61,900 nucleotides of DNA from Pseudoalteromonas aurantia (GCF_005886875.1 NZ_PNBY01000073.1:1-61900); one strand, 5' to 3'. Counted from the first letter of the stretch, positions 13,696 to 23,722 are shown. A program made the numbers and translations. Notes: a model not told the origin generated them from the sequence alone.

Positions 13696-16600
13696 CTTGA
13701 GTTCGGTTCTGAGATTTTACTTTGGATTTTATCCAGCGCCGTGTGCGCTTGGGCAAATTCAAAGCGTGAAATAAGTGTTTTTAATTCATCAAGTTCAGCT
13801 TGACTAAGATGTTCATTACACGTTAATTGTAAAACAAGCTCTGATGCACTCGTATCGAACTCTTTGAGTGCTTGTGCAAGTTTATCTAGCATATAGGCTG
13901 TGTCTAGGCCAGGTTGCGGATCATCATTTAGCTGTTGATTCATAATATGAGGGCATACCGCCAGCGTGGTGTTTACATACTCAATCATAATGTCGATATC
14001 GTTAATATCTACCGCCATATTTTGTAACTGAATTTCCAGTGATTTTGCTTTTTCTGTGATGAAGTAAATAGATAGATTTGCCGCTGCGCCCTTGATTGCA
14101 TGTAAAATATTTGCAGCTAATTCATAGTTTGTGATTACTATGGCTTGCTTTAAATTAATTAACTCTTCGACTTGCTGTGATAAAAAGGTAGTGAGTATAT
14201 TGAAGTATATTTGCTTATTCCCGGCAGCTCTCTCTATGCCTTCTTTAATATTGACCCCCTTTAAGTTGCGCCCTGGGGACGCAGCTTGTTCGCTATTTTC
14301 CTCATGGGCTTTATCTGATTCAGGTATGTGAAGTGTCTTAGGTTCTGTAACTGATGGGGTGAGATGTGCTTGTATGGTTTTGATCATAACTGGAACATCA
14401 ATGGGTTTAGATATATGGTCGTTCATCCCGCTATCTAAGCAAAGCGTTATATCTTCTTGCATGGCATTGGCTGTCATCGCAATGATGGGGAGATCATCGT
14501 TTTGAGGCTGTTTGCGAATGGCCTGTGTGGCCTGAATACCCCCCATGTTAGGCATTTGCATATCCATTAATACAATGTCATATCGCGTCGTCGCTATTTT
14601 TTCTAGTGCTTCCATCCCATCGTTAGCAACATCAATCATTGCCCCATAACTAGATAATATTTCTACAGCGATTTCTTGATTAACGGGCTGATCTTCGGCA
14701 AGCAGTATAGATATGTCTTGTAAACTGGTTGATACTGTCTCTTGTGATGCGTCTTTAGTGTTACTTAGCTGAGTGTATGGCCCCAAACAGCTAATGAGTG
14801 TATCGAATAAATGAGAGGCATTTATGGGTTTTAGGACGACGCCAGAAATACATGCCTTTTGAGAGGGGTTAAGCTCTAACTCTCGGCCATAAGCGGTTGT
14901 TAATATTACTTTAGTTTTAGTGAGCAAGTTACGTTCATTTAAAATTTCGATGGCTGTTAGGCCATCCATTTCAGGCATTTGCCAATCAATAATGAGCGCG
15001 TCGAAAGGCTCAGAGGCTGCCGTCATTATATCAATAGCATTGGGCGCACTATTGGTACTTGATACCATAACATTCATATTGTTGAGCATGCCCTCTAGCA
15101 CCTCTGTTGCTTGCACATTGTCATCTACGATTAGAATATTTTTTGTAATAGTAAGTGTCGGAGGGACCGCCTGTTGAGAGTGTTTATCAAGGGGTAACTC
15201 TAACGTAAAATAAAACGTAGAGCCTTTCTCTAGGCTGCTTTCTATATATATTTCTCCACCCATTAGTTTGACCAATTGTTGTGAAATAGTGAGGCCCAAT
15301 CCGGTGCCTCCATACTTTCGGGTAATTGAGGCATCGGCTTGGGAGAACGACTTGAACAGTTTTTGCTGTTGTTGTGGGTTCATGCCAATACCTGTGTCAA
15401 TGACAGAGAATGTGATTTTAGTACTCTCTTTACTGGGTTCTAGTTCTCTAATTTTTATTGATACATGCCCTTGTTCGGTAAATTTCACGGCATTACCAGC
15501 CAGGTTAATCAAAATTTGACTCAACCGTAATGGGTCACCCATTAAATTATTTGGGATCGTACTTGGCACGTCAAAAATGAGCTCCAGTTGTTTTTCTTGT
15601 GCTTTGACACTGACGATGGTCATTACATTATCTAAAAGTTTGTCGAGTTCAAATTTAGTGTGTTCAATTTCTATTTTTCCAGCGTCGATTTTAGAAAAGT
15701 CTAAAATATCGTTTATCAAGCACAGTAATTGTTTGGCTGCTACATCAATTTTGTTTACATAGTTATATTGTTTAGGGTTTAAATCTGTGCTCAATGCCAA
15801 ATGTGCCATGCCAATAATTGCATTCATGGGAGTGCGGATCTCATGACTCATATTTGCTAAGAACTCCCCTTTGACTTTGGCTGAGCGGTCTGCTAATTCT
15901 TTCGATGACACTAGCTCTCTTTCTAGTTCGTTTCGTTGTGTAACGTCTAAAAACATACCTACGATACCGGCTACTTCTCCCTTGCTATTGAAGAATGGCG
16001 CTTCATATACGATGAGCTCTACCGCATTGTCTTGACCATCCAAGGTGATAAGTTCGTAAGCAACGTTCATTTGTTTTTGGAAAATCTTTTGCGCTTGCGC
16101 ATGAAATAGGCTAGCTGTGCCTGTATCAAAAACTGTGTCGAGTGAGCTGCCGATTACATCCACTTCGAATTGATTGAGGAATGTCAAAAAAGCACGATTT
16201 ACTCCCATAAAATTCCCACTTTTGTCTCGATAATACGTGGGGTTAGGGATTGCATTGACAATATGATGTGTTAATTCAAGTTGCTGAGATAAAGCAGCTT
16301 CAATTTCTTGTTGTTTTGCATTGTTCCTGCTTATCTCAACTGAAACGGCCAGTTCACGACTGATTTGTTCAAGGCTATCTAGCTGATATTTATCGAGTAT
16401 AAATACGCACCCGAGATATAAAATGCCAATACAGCGATCATTGACTAACAAAGGGAATAATTGAATTTGCGCAAGTTCTAGTACTTGTTGGCCTTTTGTG
16501 ATAGTAAGTGTTTGTGATGATGCGCCTAATCTCTGTGGCTTTTTAGTTTTTAAAGCTGCCTTAATATAGGGAGAGCGTTTATCAAAGCACGGAGGGGTTC

Positions 16601-17642
16601 CTGTTGATTCAAATAGTTTTAAGTTATCTTCCTCGAACAGAAAAATACCGCAGCTAGGTGCGTTGTATTGCAGTGACACAAATTGCAGAGACTCTCGAAT
16701 AACATCATTGAGCCTGTTTTTACCCCGTAAGGCCGTATGGTATTTTTCTATGGCGCCCGCGGCTTGTATTTTGCTGTTCAATTGCTTCAATGTCGCGTTA
16801 AATTCTTTGGCTAAGGTGCCTAATTCACCAGAAAGATCATTAGGCAGTTGGAGTGTTTGACGCTTTTGATTTAAAGATTCTGAAATAGCTTTGTGAATTT
16901 TTCTTATCGGTAAAAAATAGTGGATCCTGAGCGTTATATAAGAAAACAAGAACATTATGACGGTAAGTGAAAAGCAAGCTGTCACTAAATATTGATTTTT
17001 AGTTGCTTGCTCATTCAATATTTCTCGGTGTGTTTGTTTACGAATATCAATGATTTTACTGGCGTGGGCGATGGCATTCATTACTTTTGCTTTCTCTTCT
17101 AAATATGGTTGCCCAAAGAGAATGTTTTGTGCAGCTGCTTTGCCTTCAATTGGTTGGTTATGAAGTAACTCAAATGCTTGTTCTTCTAACTTTAACAATT
17201 GATTAGAAGTATTGAGCGCAAGGGTTAAATTATTGATTTCTTCTTGTCGTATCCCAGTCTGCGCGATCCGATCAATAATTGAGAGGTGGTTTTTCTCGTC
17301 CAAGGGGTTACTTAAATGACGGACTGAGTTTTTGGCTAAATTATCCCAATAATTAATGGGGTTTTTTGGTGCAGGCAAATACCCATTACGAATTGCCAAA
17401 ACATGGTTAAATAAAATAAACCACTGTTTTTCCCCTGTCACTGAATAATTTCGCGCATAATTGCTTAGCAAGTCTGAACTCTGTTTTAGTTCGTTGGTGA
17501 GATTTTGAAGCGAATTGATGGCGTTTAAAGTGCGGACTTGTTGTTTTGATATGTGAAACGAATAAAGCACGAGGCTGAGCAACAACACAAATAAGAGGCT
17601 CATCATATAAAATAATAAGTTAACCAGCAATTTCGCGCTCAT
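13683..17642 (-). CDS. Hybrid sensor histidine kinase (HAMP-GAF-PAS-HK-REC-REC-Hpt)
   Basis: This 1319-residue protein is a complete phosphorelay. Membrane segments at about 8-29 and 213-236 flank a roughly 180-residue helical sensor region. HAMP, GAF (about 310-440) and PAS (about 460-580) domains follow. The HisKA box SHEIRTPMNAIIGM has phospho-accepting His600, and the ATPase domain shows NLAGNAVKFTEQG and GTGLGLTIS. Two receiver domains (DWQMPEMDG and MDMQMPNMGG) precede an Hpt domain (LHAIKGAAANL). The layout resembles BarA-type kinases with an extra receiver. It is divergent from the receiver-kinase gene at 17788, its likely partner. The signal is unknown. Confidence 0.92.
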   Translation of the reverse strand: MSAKLLVNLLFYMMSLLFVLLLSLVLYSFHISKQQVRTLNAINSLQNLTNELKQSSDLLSNYARNYSVTGEKQWFILFNHVLAIRNGYLPAPKNPINYWDNLAKNSVRHLSNPLDEKNHLSIIDRIAQTGIRQEEINNLTLALNTSNQLLKLEEQAFELLHNQPIEGKAAAQNILFGQPYLEEKAKVMNAIAHASKIIDIRKQTHREILNEQATKNQYLVTACFSLTVIMFLFSYITLRIHYFLPIRKIHKAISESLNQKRQTLQLPNDLSGELGTLAKEFNATLKQLNSKIQAAGAIEKYHTALRGKNRLNDVIRESLQFVSLQYNAPSCGIFLFEEDNLKLFESTGTPPCFDKRSPYIKAALKTKKPQRLGASSQTLTITKGQQVLELAQIQLFPLLVNDRCIGILYLGCVFILDKYQLDSLEQISRELAVSVEISRNNAKQQEIEAALSQQLELTHHIVNAIPNPTYYRDKSGNFMGVNRAFLTFLNQFEVDVIGSSLDTVFDTGTASLFHAQAQKIFQKQMNVAYELITLDGQDNAVELIVYEAPFFNSKGEVAGIVGMFLDVTQRNELERELVSSKELADRSAKVKGEFLANMSHEIRTPMNAIIGMAHLALSTDLNPKQYNYVNKIDVAAKQLLCLINDILDFSKIDAGKIEIEHTKFELDKLLDNVMTIVSVKAQEKQLELIFDVPSTIPNNLMGDPLRLSQILINLAGNAVKFTEQGHVSIKIRELEPSKESTKITFSVIDTGIGMNPQQQQKLFKSFSQADASITRKYGGTGLGLTISQQLVKLMGGEIYIESSLEKGSTFYFTLELPLDKHSQQAVPPTLTITKNILIVDDNVQATEVLEGMLNNMNVMVSSTNSAPNAIDIMTAASEPFDALIIDWQMPEMDGLTAIEILNERNLLTKTKVILTTAYGRELELNPSQKACISGVVLKPINASHLFDTLISCLGPYTQLSNTKDASQETVSTSLQDISILLAEDQPVNQEIAVEILSSYGAMIDVANDGMEALEKIATTRYDIVLMDMQMPNMGGIQATQAIRKQPQNDDLPIIAMTANAMQEDITLCLDSGMNDHISKPIDVPVMIKTIQAHLTPSVTEPKTLHIPESDKAHEENSEQAASPGRNLKGVNIKEGIERAAGNKQIYFNILTTFLSQQVEELINLKQAIVITNYELAANILHAIKGAAANLSIYFITEKAKSLEIQLQNMAVDINDIDIMIEYVNTTLAVCPHIMNQQLNDDPQPGLDTAYMLDKLAQALKEFDTSASELVLQLTCNEHLSQAELDELKTLISRFEFAQAHTALDKIQSKISEPNSSYLH

Positions 17643-17787
17643 TTGTCTCCAATACTATGACTTTACGTTACCCTGATTAAACAATAGCCTGCTATACACT
17701 TTTCACAAGAAAACTCTAAAATTCACTCTAACTAAGCAATCAACGTGGAGTTTACTATACTAAGCCCATTAGGCTTAGGGAGTTAGC

Positions 17788-18912
17788 ATGTTTGATATTT
17801 TAATCGTCGATGATGTGGCAGAAAACCTGCAAATGTTACAATTAATCTTAAAGTGTCCTCGATTTAGAATACGAGCTGCAACTAGTGGTCATACTGCTTT
17901 GCAACTCATTGAAAATCAATTACCCGATCTGATAATCACCGATATTAAAATGCCTAACATGAGTGGCGTGGATTTGTGTCGACTTTTAAAAGCAGATAAG
18001 AGAACGAGCCACATCCCTATTGTATTTGTAAGTGCTTACACCGATACGGGTAATATTGTGGAAGCATTGGAGGTCGGAGGAGTTGATTACATTAGTAAAC
18101 CATTTAGACCCGCAGAAATTAATGCGCGTGTGAATACGCAAATAAAATTATTAGAGGCAAATGCATTACAAGTTAAACGGCAATTATCAGATGCATTAAA
18201 CCAAATGGTCGTTGGTGTTGCCCATGAAATCAATACGCCGCTTGGTACAGGGATCACGGCCGCATCTCATTTATTTGGGGTGATCACTGAATTAACGAAA
18301 GAGTTTGAGAAGAAAACACTGTCACAAAACTTACTTTCAGACTTATTAATACGATCTAATGAGAGTATCGAACTCTGTGAAAGGAGCTTGAGCCGTGTGG
18401 CTGAGTTCGTAAATTTACTTAAAACTATTTCAAAGGCCGAGGCACCTGCCCAGCCAGGCATGTGTGATCTTGTTGAGTTAATTAAGCAATTGATCAGTCA
18501 ATATCATTTTGATGAAACGGGCGTAGAGATAAAATTAGCGACGGAGCATTCAGTGCTCGATGTGACATTAGATGCAAATTTATTACAATTAGTGTTGGGC
18601 AATATTATTGAAGATTCTATCAATCATGGTTTGGTAGATAAAAAAGGACCAATTGAGATAATGTTACGCGCAAATGAGCAAGAAATAGAAATACACTATG
18701 CGGATAATGGGATAGGGCTCATTGATATAACGATTGAAGATTTACTTAAGCCGTTTGTTACGTCTCGAAGAGGGAACAGTGGTCACGTTGGTTTGAGTAC
18801 ACCGGTTGCTGCTAATATCATTAGTGGTGCGTTACAAGGTGGATATACAGTTCGAAGTACCGACCGAGGTATAGAATGGATAATAAAAATACCTATGGTG
18901 CGTTTGCGCTAA
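17788..18912 (+). CDS. Response regulator fused to histidine kinase
   Basis: The 374 residues begin with a receiver domain (about 1-120; ILIVDD, phospho-acceptor Asp52 in ITDIKMPNMSG, Lys in YISKPF). A kinase module follows with His146 (GVAHEINTPLGTG) and an ATPase domain (NIIEDSINHGL, ADNGIGL). The G2 region is degenerate: GHVGLSTPVAANII replaces GxGLGL. No membrane segment or DNA-binding domain is seen. A soluble receiver-kinase divergent (145 bases) from a large hybrid kinase suggests a phosphotransfer partner. Confidence 0.88.
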   Translation: MFDILIVDDVAENLQMLQLILKCPRFRIRAATSGHTALQLIENQLPDLIITDIKMPNMSGVDLCRLLKADKRTSHIPIVFVSAYTDTGNIVEALEVGGVDYISKPFRPAEINARVNTQIKLLEANALQVKRQLSDALNQMVVGVAHEINTPLGTGITAASHLFGVITELTKEFEKKTLSQNLLSDLLIRSNESIELCERSLSRVAEFVNLLKTISKAEAPAQPGMCDLVELIKQLISQYHFDETGVEIKLATEHSVLDVTLDANLLQLVLGNIIEDSINHGLVDKKGPIEIMLRANEQEIEIHYADNGIGLIDITIEDLLKPFVTSRRGNSGHVGLSTPVAANIISGALQGGYTVRSTDRGIEWIIKIPMVRLR

Positions 18913-19082
18913 ATCAAAGTCGTTGTATAAGTGGCAGTGTAGCGGACAAAAGTCCTTATCTGATCTGGTTTATTTATCTATGCTCGCGAGCAATAATAGA
19001 TTATTTAAATTGATTACTTCAGCCATAAGAATTGGTATTGAATGTGATTTATTGATCACGCAACAATCTGGGTGGAACCATT

Positions 19083-19925
19083 ATGCAACTACTACCAACA
19101 GTCGATTATCGAGCCTCTGACGCCGCATCTCAATTTGTCGAATCTCTTCGTAATACAGGGTTCGGTGTTTTAAAAAACCACCCGATCCCACAATCGCTCG
19201 TCGAATCCATTTATAAAAATTGGCAGGTGTTTTTTAATTCAGAGCAAAAGCATGAATTTTTATTTAATAAAAACACTCAAGATGGTTATTTCCCACCTGA
19301 TGTATCGGAAGTTGCTAAAGGCTTCACCGTTAAAGATATTAAAGAGTACTTTCATGTTTATCCAAAGGGGCGTGTACCTGCTCAGTTAGAAGTGGAGATC
19401 CGCGAGTACTACCGTTTAGCTAATGAGTTTGCAGCAGAGTTGCTAAGCTGGGTTCAAGCGCAAGCGCCTGAAAATGTGCGCTCTAAATTTTCAATCGATC
19501 TAAAAGACATGATTGCTGAGTCAGAGCAAACGCTACTACGCATTTTACATTACCCGCCAATGACTGGTGACGAGGAACCAGGGGCTATTCGTGCCGCTGC
19601 ACATGGAGATATTAACCTGTTAACTGTATTACCTGCTTCTAATGAACCAGGCTTGCAAGTACAGAATAAAGACGGCGGTTGGTTAGATGTACCATGTGAT
19701 TTTGGTTCATTAATCATCAATATTGGGGATATGTTGCAAGAGGCGTCTGGAGGCTACTTTCCATCAACGATTCATCGAGTAATTAATCCAACAGGTAAGG
19801 GGTCTGAAAAATCTAGGATATCTTTGCCATTGTTTTTACACCCTCGTCCAGATGTGGAGCTATCTGAACGTTACACTGCAGACAGTTACTTACAAGAACG
19901 TTTGCAAGAACTCGGTGTAAAGTAA
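19083..19925 (+). CDS. 2-oxoglutarate/Fe(II) oxygenase, isopenicillin N synthase-like
   Basis: The 280 residues show an N-terminal DIOX_N-type region (FGVLKNHPIP) and a C-terminal double-stranded beta-helix. The Fe(II) triad is visible as His174-x-Asp176 (AAHGDINLLTVLP) and His231 (TIHRVINP). The RxS pair for 2-oxoglutarate is in SRISLP. This family oxidises many small molecules, and the substrate cannot be told here. The ATG follows a GGTGGAA ribosome site. The gene stands alone and ends at a terminator. A beta-lactam pathway is not implied. Confidence 0.87.
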   Translation: MQLLPTVDYRASDAASQFVESLRNTGFGVLKNHPIPQSLVESIYKNWQVFFNSEQKHEFLFNKNTQDGYFPPDVSEVAKGFTVKDIKEYFHVYPKGRVPAQLEVEIREYYRLANEFAAELLSWVQAQAPENVRSKFSIDLKDMIAESEQTLLRILHYPPMTGDEEPGAIRAAAHGDINLLTVLPASNEPGLQVQNKDGGWLDVPCDFGSLIINIGDMLQEASGGYFPSTIHRVINPTGKGSEKSRISLPLFLHPRPDVELSERYTADSYLQERLQELGVK

Positions 19926-19948
19926 GCTTAGCTTGTAATCAATAACGA

Positions 19949-19979
19949 AAAAAAGCCAATCTTAAGGATTGGCTTTTTT
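19949..19979 (+). terminator. Rho-independent terminator after the oxygenase gene
   Basis: A 13-bp stem AAAAAAGCCAATC / GATTGGCTTTTTT surrounds a TTAAG loop and ends in a T-run. Confidence 0.88.
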
Positions 19980-20148
19980 ATGAAGAAAGTAAAAATCGCC
20001 GTAATTTTAAGCTATATGTTAGGTGGAGTCGTCAGTAATTGTTATTTCTTTGCTTGATTTCAACAAATTAGGTAAATTTTTCCTGACAATAATCTTAAGA
20101 TGTGCAATATTAGATTTTTTCAATATTGTTCGTTTTTAAAAAAAAAGT

Positions 20149-20166
20149 AATGACAACGCTGTCATT
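20149..20166. promoter_or_regulatory. NagR-type operator before nagK-nagA-nagX
   Basis: AATGACAACGCTGTCATT is an 18-bp dyad with the LacI-family central CG. The same core recurs at 23594, 38700, 43246 and 43558. It resembles the NagR motif described for Shewanella and relatives (recalled, not computed). Confidence 0.8.
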
Positions 20167-20255
20167 TTATGTGTAACATTAATTCAACATGACTAAACGC
20201 TCAGTAAAGAAATAAATAAAATTGAGCCAAACCCCATTTTCATAGAGGTCGCAAC

Positions 20256-21167
20256 ATGATGGCTAAACAGGTGCAACAAGACCAATTATATATAGGTATA
20301 GACGGCGGAGGGACGAAATGCCGAGCCACTATCTATTCTTTAGAACACGGTGTGCTAGGCACTGGTTTAGGTGGTCCAGCAAACCCGTTGCACGGTCTTG
20401 AACGTACTCTCGAGTCTATCATGATCTCAACACAGCTCGCTTTGCAAGATGCGGGATTACACGTAGAACAAGTCCATTCGCTCAATGCAGGCCTAGGACT
20501 TGCCGGTGTTAACTTACCTGCATTGTATGACAAAATTATGCAGTGGGATCACCCGTTTCAACAAATGTTTTTGACGACGGATCTTCATACAGCCTGTATT
20601 GGTGCTCACGAGGGTGAGGATGGAGCTGTAATAATAACAGGAACTGGTTCGTGTGGGTTCTCGTTAGTGAGTGGAAAAACAGTTAATTTTGGTGGTCATG
20701 GTTTTGCTCAAGGTGATATGGGTAGCGGCGCTTGGATGGGCTTAGAAGCTGTGAAAGTAGCATTGCTTGATTTGGATGGGTTAGGTCAGTCAACACTCTT
20801 GTCTGGCTTATTACTACAGCACTTCAATACAGAAAATGCAATGGGCATTGCAGAGCAGATGGCAGGTCAACCATCAAGTGGCTACGCTAAATTAGCGCGT
20901 TTTGTGTTTAGTGCTGCAGAGCAGGGTGATGCGCTTGCGTTAGCAATTGTAAAGCAAGGTGCAGAGTATATTAGTCGTTTAGCGCAGCGCTTATTAGACA
21001 GTGGCCCTCCTCGGTTGTCTATGATTGGTGGCTTAGCTGAGCCATTAAATAAATGGCTTGCCCCTGAGATTGCTGAAAAAGTAGAACTACCCAAGCAACC
21101 GCCAGAAATGGGTGCGATATACTTTGCAATAAACTCTGTTGAGCAACAATTAAATAAGGTCAAGTAA
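20256..21167 (+). CDS. nagK: N-acetylglucosamine kinase, BadF/BadG/BcrA/BcrD type
   Basis: This enzyme should phosphorylate cytoplasmic GlcNAc to GlcNAc-6-P. The 303 residues show the ASKHA phosphate-1 motif IGIDGGGTKCRATIY near residue 12. TTDLHTACIGAH and VIITGTGSCGF form the phosphate-2/adenosine region, with GDMGSGAWMG and a late adenosine loop (SMIGGLAEPL). It belongs to the BadF-type ATPase group, like eukaryotic GlcNAc kinase, and is not an E. coli-type ROK NagK. The role rests on operon context: its stop codon overlaps the nagA start by one base (TAATG). The start follows GAGGT at about 20245. Confidence 0.9.
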   Translation: MMAKQVQQDQLYIGIDGGGTKCRATIYSLEHGVLGTGLGGPANPLHGLERTLESIMISTQLALQDAGLHVEQVHSLNAGLGLAGVNLPALYDKIMQWDHPFQQMFLTTDLHTACIGAHEGEDGAVIITGTGSCGFSLVSGKTVNFGGHGFAQGDMGSGAWMGLEAVKVALLDLDGLGQSTLLSGLLLQHFNTENAMGIAEQMAGQPSSGYAKLARFVFSAAEQGDALALAIVKQGAEYISRLAQRLLDSGPPRLSMIGGLAEPLNKWLAPEIAEKVELPKQPPEMGAIYFAINSVEQQLNKVK

Positions 21168-22291
21168 TGTCTAGGCAATTATATCGAGCAAAAAAGTTAT
21201 TTGACGGCAATACATTCATCAGCAACATGGTATTTGCTGTTGAAGATGGAAAGATTGCATATCCACATGATGAATTAAGCACTGACTTAATTGAACTTGA
21301 TGGATTAGTTGTACCTGGCTTTATTGATGTGCAAGTCAATGGTGGTGGTGGGGCATTTTTTAATGCTGAGCAAACAACTAGTTGCTTAGCTAAAATGGTG
21401 TCTGCACATGGCCAATTTGGCTCGACAGCACTTATGCCAACGCTCATTACTGACAAAGTGGAAGTAATGGCTAAAGCGGCAGATGCCACGGCAGAAGCGA
21501 TTGCCAATGGGCAAGCAGGTGTGCTGGGTATTCACTTTGAAGGTCCACATTTGTCACATCCTAAAAAAGGCACCCATAGCGAGCAATATATTCGCTCGAT
21601 CACAGAGCAAGAGTTTGAAATTTATGCTCGACAAGACTTAGGCGTGAAAATGGTTACACTGGCGCCTGAAACAGTGCCATTACAAGACATTGAAAGGCTT
21701 GTTAGCTTAGGCGTAAAGGTGTGTGTAGGCCATTCAAATGCCGATTACCAAACAACGATGAATGCATTACATGTTGGTGCTGATGGGTTTACTCACTTAT
21801 TTAATGCAATGTCAGCATTTACCTCAAGAGAGCCTGGCGTTGTTGGTGCTGCGTTATGGGATGATAACTCATGGTGTGGATTAATTGTTGATGGACATCA
21901 TGTTCATAGCACATCAGCCAAGCTTGCGCTTAGAGCTAAGCAGCGTGGAAAAATAATGCTAGTGACTGATGCGATGCCACCAGTCGGCACTGATGATATG
22001 GAGTTTGACTTCTTTGACGGGCGAAAAGTGATCCGCACGGGTGATAGACTAAACTCAACAACGGGTGAACTTGCGGGCAGTGTCCTTGATATGGCAAGTG
22101 CCGTTCGTAATACGGTAAACTGGCTTGATGTGCCGCTATCGGAAAGTTTACGTATGGCATCACTTTATCCAGCAGAGTATTTAAGTTTGAAAACGAAAGG
22201 CCACCTACGTGATGGTGCTGACGCAGATTTTGTTGTGTTAGATGACCAGATTTATACTCAAGCGACCTTTATCGCTGGAAAACAGATTTAA
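21167..22291 (+). CDS. nagA: N-acetylglucosamine-6-phosphate deacetylase
   Basis: NagA removes acetate from GlcNAc-6-P to give glucosamine-6-P. The 374 residues contain the expected metal and catalytic sites: HFEGPHLS (metal Glu), VCVGHSNADY and GFTHLFNAMS (metal His residues), HGHHVH-like DGHHVHS, and VTDAMPPVGTDD with the catalytic Asp. Its ATG shares one base with the nagK stop, implying translational coupling. A hairpin terminator lies between it and nagX, so downstream expression may be reduced. Confidence 0.97.
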   Translation: MSRQLYRAKKLFDGNTFISNMVFAVEDGKIAYPHDELSTDLIELDGLVVPGFIDVQVNGGGGAFFNAEQTTSCLAKMVSAHGQFGSTALMPTLITDKVEVMAKAADATAEAIANGQAGVLGIHFEGPHLSHPKKGTHSEQYIRSITEQEFEIYARQDLGVKMVTLAPETVPLQDIERLVSLGVKVCVGHSNADYQTTMNALHVGADGFTHLFNAMSAFTSREPGVVGAALWDDNSWCGLIVDGHHVHSTSAKLALRAKQRGKIMLVTDAMPPVGTDDMEFDFFDGRKVIRTGDRLNSTTGELAGSVLDMASAVRNTVNWLDVPLSESLRMASLYPAEYLSLKTKGHLRDGADADFVVLDDQIYTQATFIAGKQI

Positions 22292-22302
22292 CTCTCCCTG
22301 AG

Positions 22303-22336
22303 AAAAACCCCGCTGAATTAATCGCGGGGCTTTTTT
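22303..22336 (+). terminator. Terminator between nagA and nagX
   Basis: CCCCGC (22308-22313) pairs with GCGGGG (22324-22329), and CTTTTTT follows. It lies only about 20 bases before the nagX start, so it may attenuate rather than stop the operon. Confidence 0.75.
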
Positions 22337-22355
22337 GTTTTTAAGGCAGCAAAAT

Positions 22356-23483
22356 ATGACAACAAAAACTGAAAAAAAACGCTTAGCTTCGCTTGATGCA
22401 CTGAGAGGCATGGATATGTTCTGGATTTTAGGCGGTCAGTCTATATTCGCAGCATTATTTGTATTGACGGGTTGGCAAGGTTGGAAAGTATTTGAGGCCC
22501 ATACAGTGCATAGTGCATGGCATGGATTTACATTTTATGATCTAATTTTTCCTCTCTTTATTTTCTTATCTGGTGTTGCTATGGGGTTATCTCCCAAGCG
22601 CATTGATCATTTGCCTTTCTCTGAACGTCGGGGCTATTACAACAAAGCGTTAAAGCGGCTGTTTTTATTGTCGGCCCTTGGAGTGCTTTATAATCATGGA
22701 TGGGGCGTTGGAATACCAGCTGCGTTAGATGAAGTACGTTACGCCAGTGTATTGGGGCGCATCGCAATCGCATGGTTTTTTTGTATGCTTTTAGTGTGGC
22801 ACACCAGCTTACGGATGCTAGCTTTAATTGGCGGCGGTGTGCTGGTCGGCTATTGGGTGCTGTTATGTTTCATTCCTGTGCCGGGCGGAATTGCTGGGGA
22901 TTTGTCAGCTAAGGGGAGTTGGAATGCTTGGGTTGATTCAATCTTTTTACCTGGGATCAGCTATCAAAATAGACCTGTAGACCCTGAAGGTGTTTTATCT
23001 AGTTTACCTGCTATTGTGAACGCGATTGCAGGTGTATTTGCAGGGCGACTTATTGCACAAGCACAAAATGTGGGTCAATGGCATACTGTCGGAAGGTTAT
23101 TTCTGTTTGGGCTTGTTTCGTTAGGCCTTGGCTGGTTATGGGATTTACACTTTCCTGTAAATAAAGAATTGTGGACTAGCTCATTTGTACTTGTGACAGT
23201 GGGTTGGAGTGCCATACTGTTGGCAGCTTTTTATGCTTTGGTTGATGTACTTAATGGTCAGCGTTTTGCTTATCTATTTGTGATTATCGGCGCAAATTCC
23301 ATTATTATTTATTTAGCATCATCATTGGTCAATTGGGCGTTTGTGTCGCGTAGCGTATTTGGTGGTGTTATCAGTGGTTCACCAGCGCAATGGCAGCCGT
23401 TCTTGAGTGTAGTGGCATTACTGGCTGTACAGCTAATCGTTTTACACTGGATGTATAAACGTAAAATATTTGTCAGTGTGTAA
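22356..23483 (+). CDS. nagX: NagX-like membrane protein (DUF5009, HGSNAT-like acyltransferase)
   Basis: The 375 residues have about 10-11 membrane segments. The start MTTKTEKKRLASLDALRGMDMFWILGG is typical of NagX/DUF5009, a family related to heparan-alpha-glucosaminide N-acetyltransferase. In Alteromonadales and Shewanella, nagX sits in GlcNAc operons and is thought to act on or transport chitosugars at the inner membrane. Its exact reaction is not established. The ATG at 22356 is preferred over an in-frame TTG at 22335, because it fits family starts and lies outside the terminator T-run. No GlcNAc permease gene is seen beside it. Confidence 0.88.
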   Translation: MTTKTEKKRLASLDALRGMDMFWILGGQSIFAALFVLTGWQGWKVFEAHTVHSAWHGFTFYDLIFPLFIFLSGVAMGLSPKRIDHLPFSERRGYYNKALKRLFLLSALGVLYNHGWGVGIPAALDEVRYASVLGRIAIAWFFCMLLVWHTSLRMLALIGGGVLVGYWVLLCFIPVPGGIAGDLSAKGSWNAWVDSIFLPGISYQNRPVDPEGVLSSLPAIVNAIAGVFAGRLIAQAQNVGQWHTVGRLFLFGLVSLGLGWLWDLHFPVNKELWTSSFVLVTVGWSAILLAAFYALVDVLNGQRFAYLFVIIGANSIIIYLASSLVNWAFVSRSVFGGVISGSPAQWQPFLSVVALLAVQLIVLHWMYKRKIFVSV

Positions 23484-23593
23484 ATAAGTTTGCCTGTGAA
23501 GTCCGCGCCACATGCGGACCTCACATATTTGAATATGTAATTCCAAAAACTTTCTTCACTTTTACTTTACAAATACTTGTTTTCTGATAATAA

Positions 23594-23607
23594 TGACAGC
23601 GTTGTCA
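23594..23607. promoter_or_regulatory. NagR-type operator before nagB
   Basis: TGACAGCGTTGTCA, with flanking AAT on the left, lies 116 bases before the nagB ATG. It gives nagB its own regulated promoter, separate from nagK-nagA-nagX. Confidence 0.8.
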
Positions 23608-23722
23608 TAATGGTAATAACCTAAACTTCTATCGTTTTTAGGTTTGATCTGACCTTACTTTGATTGCACGCGAAGTGAGGCTCAGATCCCATTTTTCCTA
23701 ATTTATAAATCGAGCCCACATT

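Larger units (their letters stand above)
19926..20255. other. Intergenic region before the nag operon
   Basis: These 330 bases hold the terminator at 19949-19979 and the sugar-regulator operator at 20149-20166. The rest is AT-rich without a visible gene. The operator lies about 90 bases before the nagK start. Confidence 0.7.

Noticed and set aside
19083..19925. Beta-lactam biosynthesis gene (isopenicillin N synthase)
   Set aside because: The family signature is shared by many oxidases, and no other antibiotic pathway gene is nearby.
21160..21507. 115-codon minus-strand frame across the nagK/nagA junction
   Set aside because: Low-complexity serine/alanine-rich shadow of nagA; no supporting signal.
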